Positions 49,448 through 58,574 of a stretch of 64,000 nt of DNA are shown here, in pieces (positions within the stretch are counted from its first letter, which is position 1; every line of letters starts with the position of its first letter). The translations under genes and the position numbers were made by a program. The notes beneath the pieces were generated by a model, which saw nothing but the letters and a program-made list of their open reading frames with translations, was not told the DNA's origin and made no database searches. The DNA comes from Rhodoferax sp. GTDB lineage: Bacteria > Pseudomonadota > Gammaproteobacteria > Burkholderiales > Burkholderiaceae_C. The stretch lies in assembly GCF_018780565.1 (NCBI RefSeq), contig NZ_JADMJN010000001.1, positions 30,756 through 94,755 on the forward strand, in the 5' to 3' direction.

Positions 49448-49729
49448 GAACGCGCCTCCATGCGCTTGGGCGGTGCCCATAGCGCTTTCAGTGCTCAGGC
49501 CATCCAACGGCCTCGTCCGCGGGTTTGCAGGTCTCTGGGGACACTGTATCGCCCTGCCCTGCCCCTTCAGTGGATCGGTCACCTACTCCATGGGCCGGAT
49601 TTCCATCATGCTCCTGCATCGCATTCAAGCTGGTTGATTGAGCGTTCCAGAAATACCCGCAATACAGTTATCTGACTTTTACCCGTCAAACAACTATCTT
49701 GAAATTACCTGTTAGTTCAGACCGCGCGC

Positions 49730-50385
49730 AGCGGCCCCTTAGGCAACCTGGAAGACGAGGTAGACCTGCGCATCTCTCTGGCTGGCGTCCAAGAAAAAAC
49801 TGCCCTGCTCTGACACCAAGGCCAATGGATTCAGCCCCTAGGCTCAACGCCTACGACCCATATTTTGACGCGGCCCATTGGCATGGTGGGCCAACGCCAG
49901 GCTGAGTTCGGCCTGCCTGTGGCCAGAACAGAGATCCTGACCTTTGGCAGTCAGAAGGTTCTCAGCGTGGAACGGTTCGCCCGGCAGCTGCATCCAGTGG
50001 TGACTGGATCATGCGTTTGCCCCAGGAAGACTTTTGCCAGGCTATGGGGGGGCTCCCTCGCACCTCAAGTAGGACAGCGACGGCGGACCAGGTATGAGAG
50101 ACCTGACTGGCGTGCTCAAAGGCTCTGTCCAAGCCGAGAAGGACCGAACCAGTTTTCAATGTTAAAGGCCTAGATGGCGATGGCCGCTCTTGGCAAGAAC
50201 ACGCACTACCATTTCAAGGTCATCCAACGTCGCAATTTCAATGACATGGCAGGCAAATGGTTTGATCGGATCGACGCAGAGGATGTGATGGGCGGGTCTT
50301 GGAAACAGCTTCAGATGCGATCGAAGCCATGAAGCGTAAGCTTCCGGGAGGCTTTCCGACAAGGGAGGCAAGTGGAGTGAATTGA
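49730..50385 (+). pseudogene. hipA: hipA remnant with frameshifts and internal deletion
   Basis: Scattered frames match the HipA kinase toxin in order: DEVDLRISLAGVQEKTALL (the ISLAG-QEKTALL motif), GLPVARTEILTFGSQKVLSV plus VERF, RLPQEDFCQA, then RDLTGVLKGSVQAEKDRTSF. After a deletion that removes the catalytic core come AMAALGKNTHYHFKVIQRR and DAIEAMKRKLPGGFPTREAS, like the HipA C-terminus. At least three frame changes are needed. No hipB partner is seen. It is a non-functional relic in the same segment as phd and the dead vapC. Confidence 0.75.
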
Positions 50386-50435
50386 GCTGGTAGGCCAAAT
50401 ATTTGTGCAAGCAGGCCATGATCCTCGCTCTCTTT

Positions 50436-50464
50436 GACCAGTGAGGAACGGTTCCTCACTGGTC
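50436..50464. repeat. parS-like palindrome, copy 1
   Basis: The core GTGAGGAAC-G-GTTCCTCAC is extended by GACCA/TGGTC to a 29-bp perfect palindrome. It lies about 160 bp after the parB stop. Confidence 0.75.
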
Positions 50465-50556
50465 AATTTCTTCCCATATGAAGCTGCTCTTAACGTGCTT
50501 TTCAGTACCCGCACCACGAATTTAGACAACCAGGTGTTCATCTATTTTTGAATAAA

Positions 50557-50585
50557 AAAAGGGGTGAAATGACTTCACCCCTTTT
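50557..50585. terminator. Bidirectional-type terminator after parB
   Basis: AAAAGGGGTGAA, loop ATGAC, then TTCACCCCTTTT. Read on the minus strand the stem is followed by a seven-T run, so it should end parA-parB transcripts. Confidence 0.85.
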
Positions 50586-50595
50586 GATTGCATAG

Positions 50596-50616
50596 GGTGA
50601 GGAACCGTTCCTCACC
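50596..50616. repeat. parS-like palindrome, copy 2
   Basis: GGTGAGGAAC-C-GTTCCTCACC, a perfect 21-bp palindrome with the same core as copy 1, between the terminator and the parB stop. Confidence 0.75.
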
Positions 50617-50625
50617 ATCAAAACG

Positions 50626-51618
50626 TCAACTCAACAGCTTCCTAAGCGTCTCTTTTACTTCAGAAAATCGAGCAGGATCAATGTTGAAAAGATCAATGCG
50701 AACACTGCGGTCTTTGGCATTGAATACCAGCTTCCCCTTCTGTCCGCCCTTCCCCTCCACCTTCTCAGCTTTTGTAACGGGGTGAGGAACCGTTCCTCGC
50801 ATTGCAGTTAACCGTTTAAAAACTTCTGCGGAGATCGGTCGGGGCTCTTCAAGGATCACTTCCTTGGCGATTCGAAGAACGTGCTCTGGATCCTTTTGAA
50901 GGGCATCATTCAGGTCAGATACCCACCGATATTGCAGGTCGAGAGGGCTAACAAAAGACTTCAAAACATCAGCGGGCAACCTCGCCAACGATAACGCTTT
51001 GGTTAACTGACTCTGATCAATACCGACCTCCTCCGCCAGTCTGCGCCCTGACGGGAACAGTCCTTCATCAAGCGCCAAGGCATACATGGCACCGATTTCA
51101 TAGGGTCGCAAATCTTTACGCTGTCGATTCTCCCTGTCCATCTCAATGAACAGGTGTTTATCGTCCAGGTCCTCAATAATGGCCAGAACACCTAATCCGA
51201 GCTCCAAGCAAGCCTGATGGCGACGATGGCCGAAAATAATCTCAAACTTATCAGTACCCTTCAGGCGGCGAACTTTGATAGGCTGCACATTGCCACCCTG
51301 AGCGCCAATGTCTTCTTTTAACCCGTCAAACTCGGGGCCAACAAAGGAGAGGTCATGTCGATTGGCCCAACGACTGCGGGTAATAAGTTTTGGATCAAGG
51401 CGTTTAGTCGGCAAACTACCCTCGAACTCTTTCATTTGCTCTTTGAGTTGGCTGGCTTCTTTGATTGCCGAGGACTGCCGATCGGTGAATTGGGCCATAG
51501 CACCTATCGCCGTTTTGGGCTTGGTGCCCTCTTCCCGGTTAGTTGCATGTGAACCTGGTGTAATTGGCCCTCTGGGGGCCAGCACTAAACCAGCTTTGGC
51601 AAGTAGATTTTTTCCCAT
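50626..51618 (-). CDS. parB: ParB, plasmid partition DNA-binding protein
   Basis: A 330-residue ParB. The N-terminal CTPase/ParB box has FGHRRHQACLELG, and ENRQRKDLRPYEIGAMYALA follows. The helix-turn-helix (RRLAEEVGIDQSQLTKALSL) recognises the centromere. A C-terminal dimerisation part ends in FSEVKETLRKLLS. It follows parA by 9 bp. Three copies of a 19-bp palindrome (two downstream, one inside this gene) are the likely binding sites. The protein would load on them and connect the plasmid to ParA. Confidence 0.92.
   Translation of the reverse strand: MGKNLLAKAGLVLAPRGPITPGSHATNREEGTKPKTAIGAMAQFTDRQSSAIKEASQLKEQMKEFEGSLPTKRLDPKLITRSRWANRHDLSFVGPEFDGLKEDIGAQGGNVQPIKVRRLKGTDKFEIIFGHRRHQACLELGLGVLAIIEDLDDKHLFIEMDRENRQRKDLRPYEIGAMYALALDEGLFPSGRRLAEEVGIDQSQLTKALSLARLPADVLKSFVSPLDLQYRWVSDLNDALQKDPEHVLRIAKEVILEEPRPISAEVFKRLTAMRGTVPHPVTKAEKVEGKGGQKGKLVFNAKDRSVRIDLFNIDPARFSEVKETLRKLLS
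50782..50800. repeat. parS-like palindrome inside parB, copy 3
   Basis: GTGAGGAAC-C-GTTCCTCGC, the same core with one mismatch in the palindrome, located in parB codons for MRGTVPHPVTK. A centromere-like site within the gene is unusual. Confidence 0.65.
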
Positions 51619-51627
51619 ATTTTTTCC

Positions 51628-52836
51628 TTAGCCTTTGGTTTTGACTAATCTGGAGGTATTGACTTGCTTATCCCATGCCGCACGAATTGAGCTTTCCACG
51701 TATCCAACGAACTGGTCGTAAGCATCTCTTGCTCGTTTGAAGGTCCGAGCATTCCCGTCGTACTTTTGAATGTCATAGACAGTAGAGAATTCAGCACTTG
51801 CACTACTAGTCACCGCCGTCTTCGGGATCTCAACAGGCAAAACTTTCTCCTTGTATGTCGCTTGGATCCAGGTCCGAACAATGTCACTCGTACTCTCCGC
51901 GGCGTCAACACGGGACAGCAAAACGTGGATGAAATCAAATTCCTTTTCCAACCCACGCTTCGTCAGCATTTCGTTGCTTAAATCAGAGAACAGGTTCCAG
52001 AACTGGCTGGCAGAAGCGTAATCAAGTGCATTGGGGGGGAGGGGCATCACAAGACCGTTACTAGCCATAATTGCATTGATCGTGATGTAACTCAGGCTTG
52101 GCGGGCTATCAATAATGATGACGTCATATTCGTCCCGTACATCATCGATTCCCAAGTTGAGCACGTTCCAAAATTCAAAGTCAGGCTCCTGTGTCTGCCG
52201 AGCGGGGAGAGCGAACTCCGCTCCAAACAAGCACGGGGCTGCAGCCACCAGATCTATGCCGTTCCAATAAGTCTCGCGAATCGCATAACGAATAGAAGTT
52301 TCTTCGCCAAGCGCCAATGGGAGAATAGTGTCTTCCTCAGCAACTTCGGCATCCGGAAGAATCCCAAACAACGTCGTCAATGATCCTTGCGGATCTGTGT
52401 CAATCATCAAAACCTTATGACCAAGCAAGGTAAGACCCTGAGCCAAAGTCATGGCAGTAGTCGTTTTCCCCACGCCGCCTTTAAAGTTGGCAATTGAGAT
52501 AGTGATCGCTTCAGCACCCTTCGGGCGCAGTTTGTCTTTTCGATATGAACGAATCCATGTTCGTGCTTCACTTAGAGTGAATTCGCGGCGGCTACCAGTC
52601 GTGTTCAAGTTACCTTGTGGAAGGTCTCCTTTTGACATTCTGTGAATGACTGATCCTTTTTCCACACCACAATAAGTTGCAAGCTGACTCAGATGGACGG
52701 ACAATTCCTTCTTCCGTGAGGTGGGGTTGAGCATTGCCGCTCGCACTTGATCCATCATCTCAGCTGACAACGCTGCTTGATCTGCAATGTCTTTCAAATT
52801 GATTGACGGTTTGCTGATGTTTTTGGTTGTTGCCAT
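51628..52836 (-). CDS. parA: ParA, type Ia partition ATPase
   Basis: A 402-residue protein. The first 100 residues carry a helix-turn-helix (HLSQLATYCGVEKGSVIHRM) that would let ParA repress its own promoter, as in P1-type systems. The ATPase has the deviant Walker A FKGGVGKTTTAMTL, Walker A' VLMIDTDPQGSLTTLF and Walker B YDVIIIDSPPSL. It drives plasmid segregation on the nucleoid. It is the first gene of parA-parB; GAGATT/AATCTC at 52874-52892 may be its operator. Confidence 0.93.
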   Translation of the reverse strand: MATTKNISKPSINLKDIADQAALSAEMMDQVRAAMLNPTSRKKELSVHLSQLATYCGVEKGSVIHRMSKGDLPQGNLNTTGSRREFTLSEARTWIRSYRKDKLRPKGAEAITISIANFKGGVGKTTTAMTLAQGLTLLGHKVLMIDTDPQGSLTTLFGILPDAEVAEEDTILPLALGEETSIRYAIRETYWNGIDLVAAAPCLFGAEFALPARQTQEPDFEFWNVLNLGIDDVRDEYDVIIIDSPPSLSYITINAIMASNGLVMPLPPNALDYASASQFWNLFSDLSNEMLTKRGLEKEFDFIHVLLSRVDAAESTSDIVRTWIQATYKEKVLPVEIPKTAVTSSASAEFSTVYDIQKYDGNARTFKRARDAYDQFVGYVESSIRAAWDKQVNTSRLVKTKG

Positions 52837-52873
52837 GAAAATCCTTGCATTGATCGTATATCGGACATTTTAC

Positions 52874-52892
52874 GAGATTGGCACTTAATCTC
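52874..52892. promoter_or_regulatory. Possible parA operator
   Basis: GAGATT-GGCACTT-AATCTC, a 6-bp-arm inverted repeat 38 bp before parA. Confidence 0.45.
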
Positions 52893-52959
52893 AAATAGCG
52901 GTCAACGGACTTCTTTCTGTATATTTCAGTAGTCCTAACTCCTGTTTTTCCTCCACTGG

Positions 52960-53345
52960 CAGTTACTTACTGGTTTATCTAATAGAAGACCTTTAATCAC
53001 TTTAATACCTTTAGACCCCATTTTCCTTATATAGATCAATGACTTAACACACCTTAGGTGAGTGAATACAGGTGAACTGGTGAGGGTTTACGGGACAAAC
53101 GGTGAGTGAATTCAGGACTAAATGTGAACTTTTCCGGGGGGAAGGGTGAGTGAATACAGGAGTTTCAAAATTCAATCTCTGCTTTGTTCAACGGCGGTGC
53201 GGTAATGACACTGCCAATTCAATGCCGGCTGCGATTTTTTGGGTCGTTTGACTGAATAGGTGAGCTTTTTCAGGAGTTCAAACAGTTCATGTCAAGGATC
53301 AGGCGAAACGGAAACATAGATTTCACGTGAGACTTTTCGGGAGAT
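52960..53345. other. Probable oriV: AT-rich segment plus iterons
   Basis: An AT-rich stretch (about 52970-53050, including TTTAATCACTTTAATACC) adjoins seven iterons (53057-53341) directly upstream of the Rep_3 gene. This is the standard arrangement of an iteron origin. No DnaA box was found by eye. Confidence 0.75.
53057..53341 (+). repeat. Seven 16-bp iterons
   Basis: Copies at 53057, 53079, 53101, 53123, 53145, 53259 and 53326 share NGTGA[G/A]-N5/6-[T/A/C]C[A/G]GG, for example GGTGAGTGAATACAGG and GGTGAGCTTTTTCAGG. The first five start exactly 22 bp apart, two helical turns, as expected for Rep-binding iterons. Confidence 0.8.
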
Positions 53346-53421
53346 CTGAATATTCTGAAAATGGGAAAATACGTGAAGAAGACATTTCACATGTAAAGCA
53401 AGCTGTAGTAAAGTGCCTGCT

Positions 53422-54750
53422 ATGAATGACTTGGCTCGCTTTGCAGATATTGACCCGCTCAAAAAGCCAGTCAACACGCTTGCCATCGTCCCTCAAAACC
53501 GAAAGATTACAGCGCTTGGTCGCAAAGCCTACAACGTGATGTTGAACATCGCACAGGCGCAAGGCGTTGATAAAGAGTCATATCGAGCACCGCTTTCGGA
53601 GATCGTTAGTGGGATTGATTACGGATCCAATGACATCGAGCTGATTAAAAAGCACTTGAAGGCGATGGCTACAACCATCGTCGAATGGAACTCACCAACG
53701 ACAGGGGAGGGTACCAAGTGGACAGTCTGCGCCCTGATTTCGCACGCTACGATCGTCAAGGAGAGTAATCAGAATTTCTTGGAGTGGGGATATGCCCAGC
53801 CATTGCGGCAGGAGCTTTTGTCGCCCTCCGTATTCTCAAAACTGTCAATCGGTATGCTCTCTCAAATGCACACCCATGCCGGGATTGTGCTGTATGAAAT
53901 TTGCACAAGGTATAAAAATGTTGGCCGGACATCACGCCAGAATTGGCGATGGTGGCTACCCGTGCTCACTGGCCAGCCGAACTCCGAAAAGCTCGCAAAA
54001 ACAGAATATCGCTTCTTTAAGCGCGACACGATAAAACCAGCTATCGCCGAAGTCTGTGCGATCACTGATATCGAGATTGAATTGGTCGAATATAAGGAAG
54101 GCAAAAGCATTAGCGATTTGCAGTTTTTGGTGCGTTCGAAGGCCCAGGTTCAGCTTCCTCTTAAAAGCCCGCCCAAGCCTTTGGATCTGTCCATCATTAA
54201 AAAGGCAGTCGATTTGGGTATCAGCGAGGAGAAGGCGGAAGATCTTTTCACTAAGCATGGTGATGATGCAATGCGAGACGGGCTTATGGAATTAGAGGGG
54301 AGGGTAGCTAGCGCATATCCTGGACCTGTGCGTGATCCTTACCGTTATCTCAAGGCAATGCTTTCTGGAGAATTGCAAAAACAAATCGAAGCGCAAGTTG
54401 ACCCGGTTGAGGCTCAGCAGTTAGCGCGAGATGAATCCGATAAAAAACAAGTCGAGTTAAAGACGGCCTGGCGCGAAGAATGGCAGCGTCGCCAGCGCGA
54501 GAAAGTCGTTGGTCTGTTGCAAGAGCAGTCAGAGGAATCCATCAAAGAACTGGAAGCGGCGTTGCTAGAGGAGATGGAGGAGAGAAATGCCCATCCATCA
54601 CTGATAAAACGTCTACAAGCCAGCGGATGGAATCATCAATTGGTTCGACATTTGATGATTGACTTCTATGCGCAGGCAGCGCTTGGGGAAGAGTGGGATA
54701 GCCCTACACCCGAAAATTTGCTGGACATAGCAAGCGAGGCCAATAGTTAA
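53422..54750 (+). CDS. repA: Rep_3-family plasmid replication initiator
   Basis: A 442-residue initiator. Two winged-helix domains span about residues 15-240: RKITALGRKAYNVMLNIAQA and YRAPLSEIVSGIDYGSNDIE in the first, and LSQMHTHAGIVLYEICTRYK followed by YRFFKRDTIKPAIAEVCAIT in the second. The C-terminal third is charged and helical (EEWQRRQREKVVGLLQEQSE). The ATG at 53422 is chosen; a GTG nine bases earlier is also possible, and neither has a clear ribosome site. It sits directly after the iterons, so it should bind them to start replication and limit copy number. Confidence 0.88.
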   Translation: MNDLARFADIDPLKKPVNTLAIVPQNRKITALGRKAYNVMLNIAQAQGVDKESYRAPLSEIVSGIDYGSNDIELIKKHLKAMATTIVEWNSPTTGEGTKWTVCALISHATIVKESNQNFLEWGYAQPLRQELLSPSVFSKLSIGMLSQMHTHAGIVLYEICTRYKNVGRTSRQNWRWWLPVLTGQPNSEKLAKTEYRFFKRDTIKPAIAEVCAITDIEIELVEYKEGKSISDLQFLVRSKAQVQLPLKSPPKPLDLSIIKKAVDLGISEEKAEDLFTKHGDDAMRDGLMELEGRVASAYPGPVRDPYRYLKAMLSGELQKQIEAQVDPVEAQQLARDESDKKQVELKTAWREEWQRRQREKVVGLLQEQSEESIKELEAALLEEMEERNAHPSLIKRLQASGWNHQLVRHLMIDFYAQAALGEEWDSPTPENLLDIASEANS

Positions 54751-54805
54751 TATTGTAAGTTAGTGCATACATTTAAAAATCGCATAAGGACCATTCAGCA
54801 AAATA

Positions 54806-54943
54806 TTAAATCTACACCGAATAGCTCTGGAAGCCACCAGGTGGTTGCCCCCTTTTTTGGTCGACAGAGTTTTTGAAGTATGGTAAGGCTCGAAGGGTAG
54901 GCGATGTTGTATGTATTAATCAAAACCATTGGTGTAGATTTAA
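54806..54943. repeat. Inverted repeat pair bracketing a hairpin after rep
   Basis: TTAAATCTACACC (54806-54818) and GGTGTAGATTTAA (54931-54943) are perfect 13-bp inverse repeats 112 bp apart. Between them AAGCCAC-CAG-GTGGTT (54831 on) is followed within 15 bases by six T residues, a weak terminator for rep. The outer arms might be recombinase sites linked to the next gene. Confidence 0.5.
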
Positions 54944-54977
54944 CATTTTATGTTTGAAATTATTTTGAAAGCCGAAG

Positions 54978-56102
54978 ATGAGTAGTACCGTAACAGTTGT
55001 CTCTCCCTTCGCCGGAAAACCAGATCCATTTGAAGCATGGACGGAGAGCTTGATGGCGATGTCAGAGATCTCCCAGAATTCGGCAGATAAATACCGCGCT
55101 TTGTGGCAGGCCTGGAAAGGGTGGCTGCTACTACGTGAGCAGAATTGGGATACGGTCATTGGACCGCAGATCCAGGAGTTTTTGAATGGCCCAGCACCGG
55201 GGAGGGGAGGGCGCCGTCAGGCACTCAACTCTGAGCGTATGTCATCCTATACACGCCAGCGTTACTGGCGGCTGCTTCGCGGGGTCTATGCGACTGCCGT
55301 TCAGAACGGTGTTCTGCCATACAGCCCGGTTTTGGAGGTGCCACAAGCCAATCGACCAACTATTTCCCAGCGAGATCGCCAGTCCCAGGTGCTGGAGCCT
55401 CCGTTGTTGGATCTGTTGCGCGACCCTGCCACGCTTCGATCCAGTTTGGTTGTTAAAACAGAAGCGGATTGGTGGCATGTTCGAGACCGCGCTATTGTGG
55501 CTTTGCTTGCTGATACGGGAATCACTACGGCAGAGTTGATTGCTTTGCGCGGGGTCGATTTTCGACCCAGAGGACTCTCGCTTGTTGAGACTGCGAAAAG
55601 TGGCGCCGCGGCTGAATTGGCCACCGGCATGGAGATCACAGTCGTTGACACTGACGATAGTCTGGGACGTTCGTTACCCATCTCTGAAACGATCGTTTCT
55701 CTCATAAATGAATGGGTGGTCAAGCGAAAAATGTTGTTGAGTGAGCGTGGCCTACGTCAGAGTTCGTTGACGACTGAAGTCGCCGTGAGACCGACACATC
55801 CAGATCAAATGCCTTTGTTTTTGGCGCGCCGTGCACGCGCGGCTGATTCAGAGTTGCCCGAGATGCAAGCCGTTACGGTCTACTACACGGTTAGCCAAAC
55901 GCTGAAAGCATTGCGACGAACGCTGCACAACACAGTAACTGTCGTAACTCCTGGAATCACAGGGCAAGAACCCTATGTCGCCAAGGGTGCCGCTGTGATT
56001 CGAAATTCAGTGTTACGCCAGTGGCTTGATACTGTTGGACCGGATGAAACTGTTAAACGCGCGGGGCTTAAAAATGCGGAGTCATTGCGGTTGAATATTT
56101 AA
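54978..56102 (+). CDS. Tyrosine-recombinase-like protein lacking key catalytic residues
   Basis: A 374-residue protein with an N-terminal SAM-like domain (residues about 18-110, SADKYRALWQAWKGWLLL) and a C-terminal catalytic-domain-like part. The first Arg motif reads ADTGITTAELIALRGVDF, with Thr where catalytic Arg is expected. The His-x-x-Arg box reads AVIRNSVLRQWLDT, with no His. The last helix ends LKNAESLRLNI with no clear Tyr. It is therefore probably a DNA-binding relative without recombinase activity. It follows rep by 227 bp with the 13-bp inverse repeats in between, and may assist replication or maintenance. The function is inferred only from fold and place. Confidence 0.7.
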   Translation: MSSTVTVVSPFAGKPDPFEAWTESLMAMSEISQNSADKYRALWQAWKGWLLLREQNWDTVIGPQIQEFLNGPAPGRGGRRQALNSERMSSYTRQRYWRLLRGVYATAVQNGVLPYSPVLEVPQANRPTISQRDRQSQVLEPPLLDLLRDPATLRSSLVVKTEADWWHVRDRAIVALLADTGITTAELIALRGVDFRPRGLSLVETAKSGAAAELATGMEITVVDTDDSLGRSLPISETIVSLINEWVVKRKMLLSERGLRQSSLTTEVAVRPTHPDQMPLFLARRARAADSELPEMQAVTVYYTVSQTLKALRRTLHNTVTVVTPGITGQEPYVAKGAAVIRNSVLRQWLDTVGPDETVKRAGLKNAESLRLNI

Positions 56103-56576
56103 AGACAAATAACCGATGAGCATGCCGGGTTACGCCATCGCAATCGGGAGGAACCTGTTCGCGCAGTCGTTTCAGGAATGTCGTTCATCGCTTGATGCGT
56201 CGGACGCCCATGAGATATCCGGTGCGTGGACAAGAATGAGGCGTTTGAGTAGGGGCTTGGATCAAGAGCACTTTCCTGGGTAATTTCGGTTTCGGTGCTA
56301 TTTGTCTCGGTTTGGGGTGCGTGTAAACCCTAGTACGGAGGTTTGCAAGACGGGGGCTCGTGTTACGAGTTATTCTTAGCTAAGCAGTAGCCATAAAGTT
56401 GGCTACTAACGACACATCTTCTATTTTGTAGCTATCTTCTTGGCTATTACTGCATATGAGTGCAGGCTTTGCACGGTCGGGTAGACGTATGGCTATGTGA
56501 AAGTTTCGCAGTAATGCGTTTTAGTCTGGTCGACTGGATGTCAGGCATTCAAGCTCGCAGCCGCATATTTGGTTCA
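56103..56576. other. Intergenic region
   Basis: No gene is supported. The region contains TTAGCTAAG and several GTAGC-rich words around 56380-56450 but no repeat I can define. Confidence 0.4.
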
Positions 56577-56737
56577 CTACAGGTCTGAGCACTCAGCGTG
56601 CGACTGGGAGCGCAAATACTGCTTTTGCTGTCCGGTTCCGTGCTTGTTTACAAATGCCGACATGGCATCAGAAAGCGGCGTGTCGATTTCAAAATCTCCG
56701 TACCGTTGCAGAAATTCTGCCCAGCGCCTGGTTGAGG
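56577..56737 (-). pseudogene. 3' end of an unknown gene cut by the Tn3 element
   Basis: A minus-strand frame reads RPSTRRWAEFLQRYGDFEID, then TPLSDAMSAFVNKHGTGQQK and QYLRSQSHAECSDL before a TAG at 56577-56579. It has no start codon and ends upstream at about 56740, where the transposon-derived sequence seems to begin (GGGTCGGCC at 56735-56745). It is probably a host gene truncated by insertion. The family is unknown. Confidence 0.45.
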
Positions 56738-56790
56738 GTCGGCCGTGATTCCTTCAAATTTCGCAGAATCGAGACTAACCCATTGATATT

Positions 56791-58207
56791 TCAGGAAAAT
56801 TTTATTTTGTAATCGATGGGCTCAATGGCCCGTCCGAGGTCCAGCGTGTAGTCCCCGAACCGGTTGATGTGGCTGGTCCGGTATGGCGACAAGGCCTTCA
56901 GCACCGGCTCGCCCACCGGGTATCCCTGGCTCTGCAGCTCCTTGAGCTTGCGCGACATCCACTGCACGTTGTGCAGAATCACCATATTGGCCACGAGTTG
57001 GCTGTACTTGATAACCTTGCGCTGCTCGTGGCGCAGGTTCTCGGCGATAACCCCCTCTCCGCCAAAGAACAGCCATTTCACGAAATTGTTGAATTCCTCG
57101 CTCTTGTTGGTCGCGGCGTGGATCGACCGGCGCAGTTCCACGTCGCTGATGTAGTCGAGCAGGAACAGGGTGCGGATCACCCGCCCGAGCTCGCGGAACG
57201 CGAAGTAAAGCTTGTTCTTGTGGCTGAAAGTCCCCAGCCGCCTAAGGATCATCGACGGCGTGATCCGGCCGAGCTTGATAGAAATTGCCACCCGCAGCAT
57301 GTCGCGGTAGTGCAGCTTGATCAAATCCCAATCGATCGTTCCACGAAACAGACTCTGGATGTGCTTGTACTGTGCCCCTGGTTCCGCCTTGAAGAACACC
57401 AAGTCCTTGACGTTGCGTATGCGCGGCATCAGCTTGATCCCCAGCAGGTGCGACAGCCCGAAGACTGGAGCGCTCTGCGCCTGCGTATCGCCATGTAAGG
57501 TGTCAGGCTGAATGTCGGATTCATTCTTGACTAGCCCATCAAGGATGTATACGGCCTCGTAGACGCCGCAGGGAATGAAGTGGCTGAACAGCGCGATGTA
57601 CATGTCCGACACGTGGTAGTACCCGATGCCGCCGTAGCCGCCATAGCGCAGGTGGTATTCGGACAGCAGGTTTTGCTCGTAGACGTTCCATTTCGTGCCA
57701 TCCGCCGAAGCGCTCTTGCCAGTGCCCCAGAATTGCGGCAGGGAGAACCGGTTATAGGCGTTGACCACCTTGAAGATTGCCTTGTCCAGACGCTCTTCTG
57801 TGACATGGTGCAGGTTGAGCCACGCCACCTGCTTGCGTGACAGGCCCTTGACCGACAGCGCGGTCTGGGTCGGCCCCAGGTTGCAACCGTAGCAGAACAG
57901 CGTTGTCAGGAAGCGTTTGCGGGGATCGTCGACCTTGCTCTCAAAGCCCGACAAGGGGCCGAACAGCTTGTGCAGATCCAGCCATCGCTCGGTTTCGGTC
58001 AGCACATCCAGAATGCTGGCCGTCGCCATCGAATCGGAGATGGCCTGGTCGACCTCCGGCAGCCCTTCCGGCGGCGGCGCCCGCTCGCTGCGCCGCAGCA
58101 GCAAGCCAGACTCGGTCATCGCCACATGCTCGTTGTCCGGGAAACGGGCGTCGACATGGCGAGCCAAACTGGCGAGTTGCTGCTTGTGCTGCACGACGAA
58201 ATCGTCA
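56791..58207 (-). pseudogene. tnpA: Tn3-family tnpA, C-terminal 470 residues only
   Basis: The fragment begins after a TAA with TDADDFVVQHKQQLASLARH, homologous to internal TnpA sequence (compare TDPGTFVSMLKSAMAQ in the copy at 61791). It keeps the catalytic part: SASADGTKWNVYEQN, HGDTQAQSAPVFGL and NKSEEFNNFVKWLFFGGEGV. About 500 N-terminal residues are missing. The break lies beside the IS91-type element, which probably removed them. The sequence is clearly different from the second Tn3 transposase at 61791. It is inactive. Confidence 0.88.
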
Positions 58208-58574
58208 GCATCCGTTTAGGTTTGTAGGATGCCCGCCCGCGGTGGCATGCCAATGACCACCCGATCACCGCAAAGGGTGGGCGTCGTACAAGCCTCGAGG
58301 GAAGAAACCGCGGCCAGAGCCCGCACTGCGCGAGGCAGCTACAAGCCTATGGCGATTGGACGCGATACATCGCTGTTTGAAGCGGCACAGATACGGGCAA
58401 TCGCACGATGATCAGGCGCAGACCGATGCACTTTGCTGTGGATGGGCCTGAAACTGCAGTGTGACATCAGCTCATGGCGATCATTTTTGTGCCGTCTGAC
58501 AAGCCCCACCCCTGCCAACTGCGCCCAATGCAAAGTCGGCTGGCAATATGGCCAAAGAATCGCTGAGCCTTGCG
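58208..58574. other. Junction between tnpA fragment and IS91-type transposase
   Basis: About 370 bp downstream of the IS91 transposase. A short plus-strand frame (YKPMAIGRDTSLFEAAQI near 58340-58400) could be a gene relic but has no known match. One end of the IS91 element should lie here; I could not place it. Confidence 0.4.

Noticed and set aside
49460..49675. 71-codon plus-strand frame between vapC and hipA relics
   Set aside because: Composition is not protein-like, there is no motif, and it lies in decayed DNA.
53057..53341. Direct repeats considered as a CRISPR array
   Set aside because: Repeats are short and degenerate, with only 6 bp between the first copies; they fit Rep iterons.
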